From positions 1,310,001-1,374,000 of the forward strand of contig CP099988.1 of the NCBI GenBank assembly GCA_024167805.1: a DNA stretch of 64,000 nucleotides, written 5' to 3'. This stretch comes from Methanobacterium sp. ERen5 (GTDB taxonomy: Archaea > Methanobacteriota > Methanobacteria > Methanobacteriales > Methanobacteriaceae). Each line of letters opens with the position of its first letter. Position 1 is the stretch's first letter. Shown here piece after piece: positions 10,601 through 20,492 of this stretch. A model generated the notes under the pieces. It did not search any database. It was given only the letters and a program-made list of their open reading frames with translations, and was not told where the DNA came from. Both the position numbers and the translations under genes were made by a program.

Positions 10601-10976
10601 TGGTCAGATTAAACTTGCGGAGCGAATACGTGCAGTAGATCAGAAGGGTGTTGTTGAAGGGGTTTTAACTTCGCATTTCCTACCCGATATGGCAGGAAAC
10701 AGCAGAGCATTTTCCAGGCAGAAGGTTAGATGTACAAAATGTGGAAGGAAATATCGTAGGATTCCGTTATCTGGAAACTGTTCATGTGGTAGTGGTCTTA
10801 TACTGAGCATATCCAAGGGATCCGTTGTTAAATACCTTGAAATATCAAAAAACCTTTCCCAAAGATATCCTATAGATGAATACCTTGTGCAAAGGATAGA
10901 ACTAATTGAAACAAGCATAAACTCACTATTTGAGAGTGATAAGTCTAAACAAAGTTCGTTGGATGTTTTCCTGTGA
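7650..10976 (+). CDS. polC: DNA polymerase II (family D) large subunit DP2
   Basis: This 1108-residue protein is the catalytic subunit of the archaeal replicative polymerase PolD. Family features include [20 protein letters not shown] near residue 140, [24 protein letters not shown], the two-barrel polymerase core motif [25 protein letters not shown] with its catalytic acidic residues, and C-terminal zinc motifs [20 protein letters not shown]. An inner zinc finger, [19 protein letters not shown], is also intact. The length is normal and no intein interrupts the active site, although DP2 carries inteins in some archaea. ATG 7650 follows GGGAGC. The small subunit DP1 is not in the window. Confidence 0.97.
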   Translation: [1108 protein letters not shown]

Positions 10977-11170
10977 ACTGAACTGATTATTCGTATATAA
11001 CCAAACATTTTAATATGTGTTGATACATACATTTTAACCAGAAAAGCATGTTTTTGAATCTACAAACAATTTTTAACAAGTGGATCTGAAACAGGTCATA
11101 TCCTACTGGTTCGTCGAAAATAAGAATAAAATTAATAGTCATGAAATAAATATAAAATACAGGTGTTGTC

Positions 11171-13491
11171 ATGAGGGAAGATACAGAAAGGAACGAACGG
11201 ATCATTGCCGCTCTTCCAACAAGGGCACAAACATGTGTCATAAAGAATAATGGGATCTTTGAAAGATTTACCCATGAAAAGATCGTGAAATCATGCTTAA
11301 TGGTGGGAGCCCCACTATGGGCAGCTGAAAAAATATCATCTTATGTTGCTAAGGCAGCATACGATGGAATATCAACAGCTGAGATAAAAATGTTAGTTTA
11401 CGACTGCCTTAAGAAAGTAGATTTAAAAACAGCAGACAAATATCTAGCATCAACCACCCTGAAGGTTCGTACCACAAGGGACACGATAGAACCGTTCGAT
11501 CAGAGGAAAATAGAAAAAACTCTAATCGTCGAAACAGAAGCATCTGGTGAATTGGCCAGAAAAATAGCTACGCAAACATGGAAAGAACTTAAAAAATTGG
11601 ATGTGGACTACTTAACGGCTCCAATGATAAGGGAAATTGTAAACACCAAATTGGTTGAAAATGGACTAGAGGCTCTCCGTAAGAAATACACAAGACTGGG
11701 TATTCCTGTTTACAACATCACAAACCTGATAAGAAATGGGTCACGTGATAATGCCAACATGATCCACAACCCTGAAACAGTTCATAAATATGTTGCAGAC
11801 GAAGCTTTGAAACAGTACGCTCTTTTGAAGATTTTACCAAACGAACTTGCCGATGCCCATATGGCTGGGGATATTCATATTCATGACTTAGAATTTTTTG
11901 CAGGCAGACCTTTAAACTGTTTACAGCATGATCTTCGTTTTTTCATTAAACACGGACTTAAAGTTGATGGAACAGGTGATCACACATCTGTAGCAGGTCC
12001 TCCAAACCATATAGAAACTTTAATGAACCATTCTGGGGAAATAATGTTGGCCGCACAGCAAAATATGAGCGGTGGACAGTCAATGAGTCTTTGGAATGTA
12101 TTTGTTGCACCATTTGCTGCTGGATTGCCTTATGGAAAGGTTAAGCAGGCAGTTGAAATGCTCATATATAATTTGAACATGGCATACGCTGCCAGAGGTT
12201 CACAAGTCCCATTCACATCAATGAACCTAGAATTCACAGTACCTAAGTTCCTTGAAGACGAACCTGCATACGGTCCTAAGGGAAAACAGGTAGGAGTTTA
12301 TGGAGATTATGAAGAAGAAACCCGTCTTTTACAGAGGGCTTTCACTGAAACACTTCTGGCAGGAGATTCTGACGGAAAACCACATCTTTTCCCAAATACC
12401 ATCTACAACTTAAGGTCCAATATGATGAATGATGAGTTTTATGACGATTTAAAACTTGTTCATGAACTTTCAGCCAAGTATGGTTCCTCTTACTTTGTTA
12501 ACAACCTTCCAGATTACAGGGGAGACATGGCCAACTACATGGGATGCAGAACATCTCTTGGAGATAACTGGACCGGAGATTGGGAACAAGATTGTTTCAG
12601 AACTGGAAACCTTGCCTACGTAACCCTCAACCTTCCAAGAATTGCTTACAATTCAAGGGATGATAATGATGTGTTTGAGTACTTAGACTCCTACATGAAA
12701 CTTGGAGAAGAAGTGCTCATGCTTAGAAGAGAGCAAGCCATGAATTGTCTTGATAACTACAACCTTTTACCATTCCTGACACAGGAAGCAGAAGGAGATA
12801 GATACTACCACATCGACAATGCAACTTTATCCTTTGGATTTGTTGGATTGAATGAGATGCTCATGTCCCACTGTGGAAGTGGTATCGATGATGACGATGC
12901 AAGGAAGTTTGGTTTAGATGTTATCAAGCACATAAACAAGAGGGCAGATGAACTCAAGGACAAGACTGGACTGAGGTGGAGTGTACTTCAAACTCCTGCT
13001 GAATCAACTGCTTACAGGTTTGCTACATTGGATAAAGAAAAATATGGGGATAAAGCCATATTACAAGGAGATGCTGAAGCTTCTTACTACACCAACTCTT
13101 CACACGTACCTGTAAACTCTGATGTGTTGTTACCTGAAAAGATAAAGATCGAAGAAAAATTCCACCCATTGACACTTGGAGGACACATATTCCATGCATT
13201 CATGGGAGAATCCTACTCCAATCCAGATTCACTAATGAGCCTCACAGAGAAAATAGCTAAACATTCAGATATAGGCTTTTGGGCTTACAGTTCAGCACTG
13301 AGCTTCTGCATTAAATGTAAAACTCTAATGAAGGGTCTTCAAACGCAGTGTGGTAACTGTGGTGAAACAACAGAGGTTGAATGGTACGATCGTATAACTG
13401 GCTATGTTCAGCAAGTGGGAAGATCCAGATCAGCATCGGGGGTTGGAACCCTGGAAAAATGAAGGAATTAACGGACAGAAAAAGATTTTAA
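11171..13491 (+). CDS. nrdD: Anaerobic (class III) ribonucleoside-triphosphate reductase (frameshifted at C-terminus)
   Basis: This glycyl radical enzyme reduces ribonucleotides to deoxyribonucleotides without oxygen. Two N-terminal ATP-cone-like domains (about residues 15-110 and 115-190) precede the catalytic barrel with HIHDLEFF, PLNCLQHDLR and NLPRIAY. A C-terminal zinc site, CIKCKTL...CGNCGE, precedes the radical region RITGYVQQVG. The written frame stops after SASGVGTLEK. At a G5 run (13438-13442) one added G instead gives SASGGWNPGKMKELTDRKRF and a stop at 13491, matching my memory of archaeal NrdD tails and a 773-residue length. The radical glycine lies before the shift. No activase nrdG is seen next to it. 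Confidence 0.94.
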
Positions 13492-13548
13492 ATGTCCTGA
13501 TCATCCTTTTTTTAAACATCTTTTTTAATATCCTTGGAGTGGGACAAA

Positions 13549-13894
13549 ATGAAACCTGAAACTGATGACTTTAACCTAAAAAGAGGTTGGAAAATATCCA
13601 TAAGGATATTGATCCAATGAAAAAAGAAAATTCAGGTTGTCAGAGATCAATTTTGACTATGTTCAAAATGAATTACTGACACCAGATTTCATGGAGAAAC
13701 ACACTGAATTCAAAAATTTTTCTGAAATGGTAAGATCCAGTGATTTCAAAATTGAAAATGAGATCGAATTTCAGGATGCAATCGAATCTGAAAAATGGAA
13801 TCTTCTGGTTAAGGAAACCTCGGATTTCCATGATTGGAACGAAATGTTAAGGGCTGCGGTCATAGAGAGGGCCACTCGAAAGTTAGCAATATAA
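13549..13894 (+). CDS. Conserved-looking small acidic protein, unknown function (two frameshifts)
   Basis: An uninterrupted frame of about 85 codons occupies 13637-13894 (SEINFDYVQNELLTPDFMEK and onward). It lacks a good start of its own. A strong site, GGAGTGGG, precedes ATG at 13549, whose frame reads MKPETDDFNLKRGWK. Adding one A in the A4 run near 13591 and one T near 13637 joins both into one hydrophilic 115-residue protein (GWKNIHKDIDPMKKENSGLSEINF in pieces). I therefore treat it as one gene. The protein is rich in Glu, Asp, Asn and aromatic residues, has no membrane segment and matches no family I know. Its position 58 bases behind nrdD suggests possible co-transcription. Confidence 0.55.
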
Positions 13895-13932
13895 ATTTTT
13901 TTACAGTTCAATAATCCGGTGGAGTGAACTTT

Positions 13933-15186
13933 ATGGACAAAGAATCATTTCAAGACATTGTAAACCAAATCACCATTGATTATGCTCCTGAACAGATTAA
14001 ACACTTTCAATGGCTTCACCAGCATCCTGAACTGGCCTATCAAGAATTTGAATCAGGAAAGTACATTGCAAACTATCTCGAAACCTTGGATGGTTTGGAA
14101 GTTATTTACCCATTTGCAAAAACAGGGGTCAAAGCTGTTTTAAAGGGAGAAAATTCGGAAATTGCAGTTGCTATTAGGGCAGACTTCGATGCTCTTCCAG
14201 TTAAGGAAGACACTGGGTTGAGTTATGCTTCAAGATCTAAAGGCACTTACAATGGACAGGAAACTTATGTATCGCATGTATGTGGGCATGATGCAAGTGC
14301 AGCGACAGCTATGGGAACAGCAACAGTTTTAAATCAACTTAAAGATGATTTAAATGGAGATGTTGTATTCTTATTTCAACCAGCTGAAGAAGGTGTTCCA
14401 GATGGAATGAAGGCAGGAGCAGATCTCATGGTTAGTGAGGGTGCCTTGAAAAATCCTGATGTTTCTGCAATCTTTGCACTGCATCCATACAGCAAAGCAC
14501 ATCCTGGCACGGTGCTACTTAGTAAGAACACCACGCATGCTGGGTTAAATGATCTTGTAATTAAAATTAAGGGTGTTCAGGCCCATGGTTCCATGCCTTG
14601 GGTGGGAAGGGATCCCATAGTTGCGGGAGCTGCAATCATAAACTCCCTCCAGACCATTGTGAGTAGAGAAGCGGATCTTATGAGGGGAGCCGCTGTTGTT
14701 ACTGTGGGCTACTTTCATGGAGGTATTAAGGTCAACATAATTCCAGATCATGCCGAGATGGGATTAACAATCCGTGCACTGGATGAAAAAAACCTTAAAC
14801 TACTAGTTAAACGGGTCACTGAAATCACCAAACTCGTGTCAAAGGCCCATGGATGTGAAGCTGAGATCATCATGGGACAACACGATCCAATGAACAAAAA
14901 TGACCCAGATCTCTGTAAAAATATGTTAAATACCATCAGACAAGTTGCAGGAGAGAGTAATATGATATTTAAACCTGCAACCACGGGATCTGAAGATTTC
15001 TCTTACTTCTCAAATAAGGTACCTGGACTTTACCTGCACTTTGGAACAGCACCTCAAAATAAACCAATCTCTGAATCAAGACCAAACCATCATCCAGGAT
15101 TCATGGTTGATGATGATGCATTAAAATTTGCAACGAAACTTGAATGCTGCCTGCTTCACAACTATTTAAAACAACGATCGATCTAA
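13933..15186 (+). CDS. M20-family amidohydrolase / metallopeptidase
   Basis: This 417-residue protein is a member of the M20D group of di-zinc amidohydrolases (IAA-amino-acid hydrolase, hippurate hydrolase and N-acyl amino acid deacylase types). Visible motifs are LHQHPELAYQEFE, RADFDALPVKEDTGL, the metal ligand HVCGHDASAA, FQPAEEG with the catalytic glutamate pair, and GVQAHGSMPWVGRDP. It ends with TTGSEDFSYF, which carries another typical acidic residue. ATG at 13933 is preferred over an upstream GTG because GGAGTG is spaced correctly from it. It probably acts in the cytosol; there is no signal peptide. Substrate is unknown. Confidence 0.9.
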   Translation: MDKESFQDIVNQITIDYAPEQIKHFQWLHQHPELAYQEFESGKYIANYLETLDGLEVIYPFAKTGVKAVLKGENSEIAVAIRADFDALPVKEDTGLSYASRSKGTYNGQETYVSHVCGHDASAATAMGTATVLNQLKDDLNGDVVFLFQPAEEGVPDGMKAGADLMVSEGALKNPDVSAIFALHPYSKAHPGTVLLSKNTTHAGLNDLVIKIKGVQAHGSMPWVGRDPIVAGAAIINSLQTIVSREADLMRGAAVVTVGYFHGGIKVNIIPDHAEMGLTIRALDEKNLKLLVKRVTEITKLVSKAHGCEAEIIMGQHDPMNKNDPDLCKNMLNTIRQVAGESNMIFKPATTGSEDFSYFSNKVPGLYLHFGTAPQNKPISESRPNHHPGFMVDDDALKFATKLECCLLHNYLKQRSI

Positions 15187-15248
15187 CAGTTTAGATCCAT
15201 ACTTCACTTTTTCAAATTATTTATAATTAAAATAGTGTTGGATTCCAT

Positions 15249-16420
15249 TCACTTTTTGAAGTCCTCAACAGATTTTGGGATAACTCCATTTTTAAGCATG
15301 ATTGGAAGGGTAACAGATTCTGATGAAGTCCCAAAACCATGACATATCATGCTGTGTCTGCCAACACCTCCCGCAACAACCAGAACAATGTCTTCAGGTG
15401 AACGGGTTATGTGCACATGGCCCCCTTCGATCCATTCAGGTTCGATCTTTCTACCTCCCCTGTCAGCAAGTTCAACATCAACGATGCAGTGTTCATGAAG
15501 ATACTCCTTCACATCTTGTTTGGAAAAACCATGGTTGTAAACAGTTTTAGCATGTTCTGGACTCATTATCAAGAGAAATTCACCTGGAACATGGCTGTTG
15601 TTACATCCGGGAGTTGATGCTGTTTTTGCAATGGTATCAAGTAAATCTTCTGCAGTTTGGCTCCTGTGATCATTCACGTTTTGAGGAGCTTCCACAGCAA
15701 TCACAGTTGTGGTACTAACACTACGATCGTGACCCCTTTCAACACTCAATGATTCCCAAGGATTCTCAGTTTCATTCTCTCCAAAGGCGTAACTGTACTT
15801 GGCAGGTGAACCCATGGTTGCATGGTCACCAACACCTGGAACAGCTCCTGCAATGTTTATCATACACAAACGCAGTGCCCTACCAATGGTGGCATTTGCA
15901 AGATTTCCAGGGCCAAGACAACCTGCACCACTACCTGTACCTATTTCCTTTGATAATGGTCCATTCATTATGGTGCACATGGCCACGGGATGGGTTGTTG
16001 CGTTGATCCCTGTAATATTAAATTTTTCACAAGAAAGGGACTTAACACAGTTCAATACTACAGGCATGAACTGAGGTAAACAACCAGCCATAACAGAATT
16101 TATTGCTATCTTTTCTGGAGTGGCCATCCCCATTTTTGGCGGTAAAACCGTTACTGTTTCATGGGGATCTAAATCAGTATAATTAAGAAGTTTTAAAACC
16201 CTTTCCTTTGTTGGAGGTAAGATTGGGAGTCCGTCTGTCATCCTTTTTTGATAGAATTTTTGACTTATTTTTTCAGGATCCGGGTCAACGAAGAATTCAA
16301 CATCGTTTGGATTTGAAGCGCAAAGCCTATTTTCGTCCTTTTTTCCTCAAGCAAACCCTCAATTGAACAGGCACACAGATCATCCGATTGGACAATTTTG
16401 TTATTTTGGACCATTTTCAT
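15249..16420 (-). CDS. Partner protein of UGSC-family gene (frameshifted)
   Basis: The repaired protein has about 390 residues. It starts [16 protein letters not shown] and later reads [16 protein letters not shown], a sequence I have seen in proteins encoded beside UGSC-motif proteins in bacteria. Several conserved-looking Cys and Gly patches follow ([21 protein letters not shown], shown in short form; [12 protein letters not shown]). The frame breaks at an A6 run (16339-16344 on the opposite strand): one extra A joins the N-terminal frame EGLLEEKK to [16 protein letters not shown] and the main body. Its ATG at 16420 overlaps the stop of the upstream gene as TAATG, with GAGGT just before, so translation is probably coupled. 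Biochemical role is unknown. Confidence 0.65.
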
Positions 16421-16944
16421 TAAACCTCAAGGTTACCCAACAGTTCTTTAATTAAAGGCAATATTTGCCGGGTTTTATCCTGAATTTCCGATGTTGTGGT
16501 CCCGGCTATGGGATGTTGAACCTTGACTATGTTCAGGTTTTCTGCTCCATGGGCCTTGGCAAGTTCGTGGGAAAACTCTGAAAAACTGGTGGAACATATT
16601 GAGATTGTTGGAACACCTAACTTTTCAAGTCGGATTGCATCTAAAATAACCCAACTAGAGCATGAACCACAATCTCCGAGTCCTAATATTGCAACATCTC
16701 CCATGGCAGCTTTTTTAATTTGATTTGGTGTTGCAGGGGCACCTGCAGGTTTTTTAACCCTGATAAGTTCTGATTTTCCCAGATTTTCACCCAAGTAATC
16801 TAAAATCACATCAGCGCCGGGTTTTGTATTGTTGAAGAGTGTTAACTTCTTGAAATCAGGATTTACTTTGTTTAATTCGATTTTATGATCTCCTGTTTCT
16901 GCAACAGGATCCATAACATCCTTCTCTACAACTTTAACTATCAT
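16420..16944 (-). CDS. UGSC-family protein, cysteine form
   Basis: This 174-residue protein carries GLGDCGSCSSWVILDAIRLEK, cited here for its CGSC core. The family is named for a selenocysteine-Gly-Ser-Cys motif; here the first position is Cys, so it is the cysteine form. The N-terminal half (VILDYLGENLGKSELIRVKK) and the later GVPTISICSTSFSEFSHELA pattern fit a Rossmann-like redox fold. The downstream partner gene starts within its stop codon, which points to a two-subunit enzyme. Presence of two Cys in CxxC spacing suggests thiol redox chemistry; the substrate is unknown. No close metabolic neighbour explains it. Confidence 0.68.
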   Translation of the reverse strand: MIVKVVEKDVMDPVAETGDHKIELNKVNPDFKKLTLFNNTKPGADVILDYLGENLGKSELIRVKKPAGAPATPNQIKKAAMGDVAILGLGDCGSCSSWVILDAIRLEKLGVPTISICSTSFSEFSHELAKAHGAENLNIVKVQHPIAGTTTSEIQDKTRQILPLIKELLGNLEV

Positions 16945-16993
16945 ATGCTTTGGTTTTTAAAAACCTTAAAAAAATAGGAAGAATTTAAAAAAT

Positions 16994-18571
16994 TCAGTCT
17001 TTCATCCTGAATCTTCTAATTACAAGATCTTTATCGAGGGAAAGAACAAATGACGCGGCTCTAGGACCCTGTTTTTTGCCTGTAATTACCTTGTAAATTG
17101 CCTGAAATGCCTTTTGAGGTTTCATATCCAGATCATGTATCACTAGGTACATTTCATCGTAAAATTCCTCTGTATCATAATCTTTCTTCTCAAGAAGGTC
17201 TGCAACCTTCAACAAAAATTCCTTCTGTTGGTCATTAATTTCAACCCTTGGAAGTTTCTTTTGAACCTGGAATTTCACAAATTCAGGGGCATAGGTTTCA
17301 AGCCAATTTTTCACGTGTTCAATTCTTCGGGTAAATCTTTCGACATCTTTGGTTTCCATCTCTTTGAAATCTTTGTCTTCCATTTCCTTTGGAAGTTGAG
17401 AATTCTTCTTTAGAATTTCGTAGATCTTAGATGGATCGTTTCCAGCAATTTGGTAGGCAACTGTTAAAAATCTGTAAGAAGGCTGGAATGGCATAGATTC
17501 TTCGAGGTTGATTTGGGATGCTTCGTATATCTTTTTTAGCTTTTCTCCTTCTTTTTCGGATGTTGGTTCCTCAGCGGAGTAGTAGATACGTTCTACCCTG
17601 TCGTATTGTTCAATGAAATCCAAAAATGGCATGGTTGGATCGAAGTCCTTGTGTTTCAGTGGTTTGTTTCGGAATATGAAATAATTCAAAGTTTCTGGTT
17701 CTGCTATTTTTAGCCACTGTCCTGGAGTAAAAAAGACTCCGTGTGATTTTGACATGGCTTCTCCCTTGAGTGTTATCCATTCGTATGGAACTGGGTAGGG
17801 TGCATCGTAACCATATATTTCCTTTGAAATAATTTTACTCACGTCGTAGGATCCTCCACTTGCTGCGTGGTCCTTTCCAAATGGTTCGCATGTAATTTTG
17901 AAGATTTTCCATCTTGCTGCCCATTCTACTCTCCATGTGAGTTTTCCATTCCCTGTTTTTATGTCCATTTCACCTTTATGGCCGCATTTACAGCTGTAAT
18001 AAACTGTATCTCCTTCGAAGCTGTGGGCGTAGGTTGTGTTAACCCTTCCACATTCACTGCAGATTGGGTTGTAAGGTAACCAGTTATCTTTAAGGGGATG
18101 TTCACGAAACTTGTTGAATATTTCCCTGATTTTAGGGGCATTTTCCAGAGCAGTTCTTATGTAATCATTGTAAACCCCGTCTTTGTACATTTCCGCTCCA
18201 GAATATACTTCAAGTTCTATTCCAAAGTTTTCAAGAAGGCTTAGCAGTGGTTTTTCAAAATGTTCAACGAAGTTGGAACAGCATCCCTCTGGACATGGAA
18301 TCTGTGAGTAGGGTATGCCCAGATATTTTTCATAGGACTCTGGGAGTGGGTATGGAACCTTTCGGAGTGGGTCGTGGTCATCTGCAATCCAGATGGTTTT
18401 AGACTCATCATTAAGCTTTTGAAGGGCTTTTGAGACTGCGTTAGCGATAAATATATCGCAAGAATTTCCAATATGTATTGATCCTGATATTGATGTTCCG
18501 CTTGCAATTATATGTTCCGGAACATCTTTTTCATTCAAATCGTCTGCGATCCTTTCGATCCAGTGTTTCAA
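16994..18571 (-). CDS. lysS: Lysyl-tRNA synthetase, class I
   Basis: This 525-residue enzyme charges tRNA-Lys and is the class I type found in many archaea. The ATP-binding motifs are SGSIHIGN (HIGH equivalent) and GEAMSKSHG (KMSKS equivalent). Zinc-binding cysteines lie in [11 protein letters not shown] and CKCGHKG. TTG at 18571 is chosen because AGGTGAT precedes it at good spacing; the first in-frame GTG overlaps that site. A thiC gene lies upstream on the same strand, separated by a terminator-like hairpin. Confidence 0.95.
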   Translation of the reverse strand: MKHWIERIADDLNEKDVPEHIIASGTSISGSIHIGNSCDIFIANAVSKALQKLNDESKTIWIADDHDPLRKVPYPLPESYEKYLGIPYSQIPCPEGCCSNFVEHFEKPLLSLLENFGIELEVYSGAEMYKDGVYNDYIRTALENAPKIREIFNKFREHPLKDNWLPYNPICSECGRVNTTYAHSFEGDTVYYSCKCGHKGEMDIKTGNGKLTWRVEWAARWKIFKITCEPFGKDHAASGGSYDVSKIISKEIYGYDAPYPVPYEWITLKGEAMSKSHGVFFTPGQWLKIAEPETLNYFIFRNKPLKHKDFDPTMPFLDFIEQYDRVERIYYSAEEPTSEKEGEKLKKIYEASQINLEESMPFQPSYRFLTVAYQIAGNDPSKIYEILKKNSQLPKEMEDKDFKEMETKDVERFTRRIEHVKNWLETYAPEFVKFQVQKKLPRVEINDQQKEFLLKVADLLEKKDYDTEEFYDEMYLVIHDLDMKPQKAFQAIYKVITGKKQGPRAASFVLSLDKDLVIRRFRMKD

Positions 18572-18719
18572 TAAAATCACCTTTATTTTAAACTAATTTC
18601 TTAAGAAATTTAATATGAGAACTTGGTTCAATTTTTAGTGTTTAACTAATTTATAGTCTGAGATTGTATTTTCACAAAATCAAAATTTTAGTCAATGACT
18701 TAAAACTGACTTTAAAAAC

Positions 18720-18752
18720 AAAAAAATTTAAGTCCCTGGATTGATATCCAGG
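18720..18752 (-). terminator. Hairpin plus T-run after thiC
   Basis: Read on the minus strand, thiC is followed 40 bases later by the inverted repeat CCTGGAT-ATCA-ATCCAGG (18735-18752) and then, after a few bases, a run of seven T (18720-18726). This is intrinsic-terminator-like and separates thiC from lysS. Archaea terminate mainly at T-runs, so the hairpin may be stabilising rather than required. Confidence 0.6.
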
Positions 18753-18791
18753 AATCTTGGGAAATTGGAATGACCCAAAAAATCTTAGGGT

Positions 18792-20090
18792 TTAATCAAA
18801 TACATCCTTACTGGCATCATCTAACCATTCATTGACCAGTTTTACTGCGCAGTAACTACCGCACATGGTACATGTATCTGGGTCTTCTGGTGGTTTAGCG
18901 TCCCTGATGGCCCTAGCATCTGCAGGACAAATTGATGCAGCGTACTGTCCTTCCCAGTCTAGTTTTTTCCTGGCATTTGCCATTACAAGGTCTAATTCAC
19001 CGTTGTGGATACCTTTGGACATATCTCCTACGTAAGCTCCTATTCTGCTAGCAATTAATCCTGTTTTAACATCTTCAGGTCCTGGGAGTGCTAAGTGTTC
19101 TGCAGGTGTAACATAACATATGAAATCTGCTCCTGCAGATGCTGATTGAGCTGCTCCTATGGAAGATACTATGTGGTCGTAGGCTGGAGCTATGTCAGTA
19201 ACTATAGGTCCTAACATGTAAAATGGTGCGTTTTTGCACAGCTTTTTCTGTACCATGACGTTGGTGGATATTTCGTTGAGTGGGATGTGACCTGGACCTT
19301 CTACTATGGTCTGAACTCCCCTTTCCCTTGCTCTGTCAACCAGTTCACCAAGAACTATTAACTCCTGAACTTGAGCCCTGTCAGTGGAATCTGCTATTGC
19401 ACCGGCCCTCATACCGTTAGCAAGACTTATAACAAAATCGTATTCTTTAGCAATGTCCAGTACGTATTCGTAGTCTTTGTAAAGAGGGTTTTCAGTTTCG
19501 TTGTGAACCATCCATGCTGACATGAATGCTCCTCCACGACTCACAAGACCTCCTTCACGGCCCTGTCTTTTGAGCCTTTTAAGGGTTTCTTTGTTGACTG
19601 AACAGTGTATAGCCATGAAATCTATGCCGTCTTTGGCCTGGGTTTCAATTGCTTTAAATACTGCATCTTCTTCCATGTAAATAGCAGCACCATTTTCCCT
19701 TATACATTCGATGGAAGCCTGGTACAACGGTACACTTCCCACTGGAAGGTCTGTTATGCTTAGGATCTTTCTTCTTATACTGTCAAGATCTCCACCCACG
19801 CTTAGTTCCATGAGTGTGTCTGCACCGTTTTCCATGGCAATGTTTGCTTTAGCAACTTCCATATCAATATCATTTATGTCTGTTGAAGTACCGATTGTTG
19901 CGTTAACTTTGGTTCTGAGGCCTGCTCCAATACCTACAGGTTTAACATCACGTCCAACATTGTTTGGAATTGCAATGGTTCCGTTTGCAACTGATTTGCG
20001 TATAAATTCTTCGTCAACGTTTTCAATTTTAGCAACTGCTTTCATTTGCTCTGTTATTATGCCCTTTTTTGCATCATCCATTTGTGTCAT
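18792..20090 (-). CDS. thiC: Phosphomethylpyrimidine synthase ThiC
   Basis: This 432-residue radical SAM enzyme converts aminoimidazole ribotide to the pyrimidine half of thiamine. The C-terminal cluster motif is [11 protein letters not shown] (CxxCxxxxC), after [20 protein letters not shown]. Upstream blocks such as [22 protein letters not shown] and [14 protein letters not shown] are typical. The length matches the shorter archaeal form. ATG 20090 follows GGTGAT closely. No thiamine riboswitch signature was recognised in the leader. Confidence 0.95.
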   Translation of the reverse strand: MTQMDDAKKGIITEQMKAVAKIENVDEEFIRKSVANGTIAIPNNVGRDVKPVGIGAGLRTKVNATIGTSTDINDIDMEVAKANIAMENGADTLMELSVGGDLDSIRRKILSITDLPVGSVPLYQASIECIRENGAAIYMEEDAVFKAIETQAKDGIDFMAIHCSVNKETLKRLKRQGREGGLVSRGGAFMSAWMVHNETENPLYKDYEYVLDIAKEYDFVISLANGMRAGAIADSTDRAQVQELIVLGELVDRARERGVQTIVEGPGHIPLNEISTNVMVQKKLCKNAPFYMLGPIVTDIAPAYDHIVSSIGAAQSASAGADFICYVTPAEHLALPGPEDVKTGLIASRIGAYVGDMSKGIHNGELDLVMANARKKLDWEGQYAASICPADARAIRDAKPPEDPDTCTMCGSYCAVKLVNEWLDDASKDVFD

Positions 20091-20492
20091 AGAATCACCA
20101 TGTTATTTTTTTAATTTAACACTGTTCAGAAATAGGTTCCGTTCAGTTTTTGAGTATTAAAATCATTCTAACGACCAAGAAGTTTTAGCTTCATCATCAA
20201 AATCTATGATTGTACATTATGCCCCAACATAAAAATAGGTGTTGTTAAAATAATACATGAAACAAAACCGAGGATCATTATGTCGAATGATACTATTAAG
20301 TTACTCTTTTTATATTTTAACCTTTTTATCTAGAACTGAAAATACTATTGACTTTGATAAATCCTGAATTAATTTCAGTCAGGTTAGTATTAATAATATT
20401 CAACTATGTAATATTAATTTGGCTTGTTTAACAAATTTCAAGCAATTATAAAATTAAAAAAAGAATGATGACTTTTAAGGTTAATAATGTTA
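20091..20492. other. Intergenic region between pfkB-type gene and thiC
   Basis: About 400 AT-rich bases contain the presumed minus-strand promoter and leader of thiC. I looked for the conserved elements of a TPP riboswitch on both strands and did not find them. No tRNA or additional coding frame stands out. Confidence 0.55.

Noticed and set aside
7650..10976. Intein in polC
   Set aside because: The catalytic region is continuous and the length is that of intein-free DP2.
20091..20492. Possible TPP riboswitch in front of thiC
   Set aside because: The conserved sequence elements of the thiamine riboswitch were not found on either strand.
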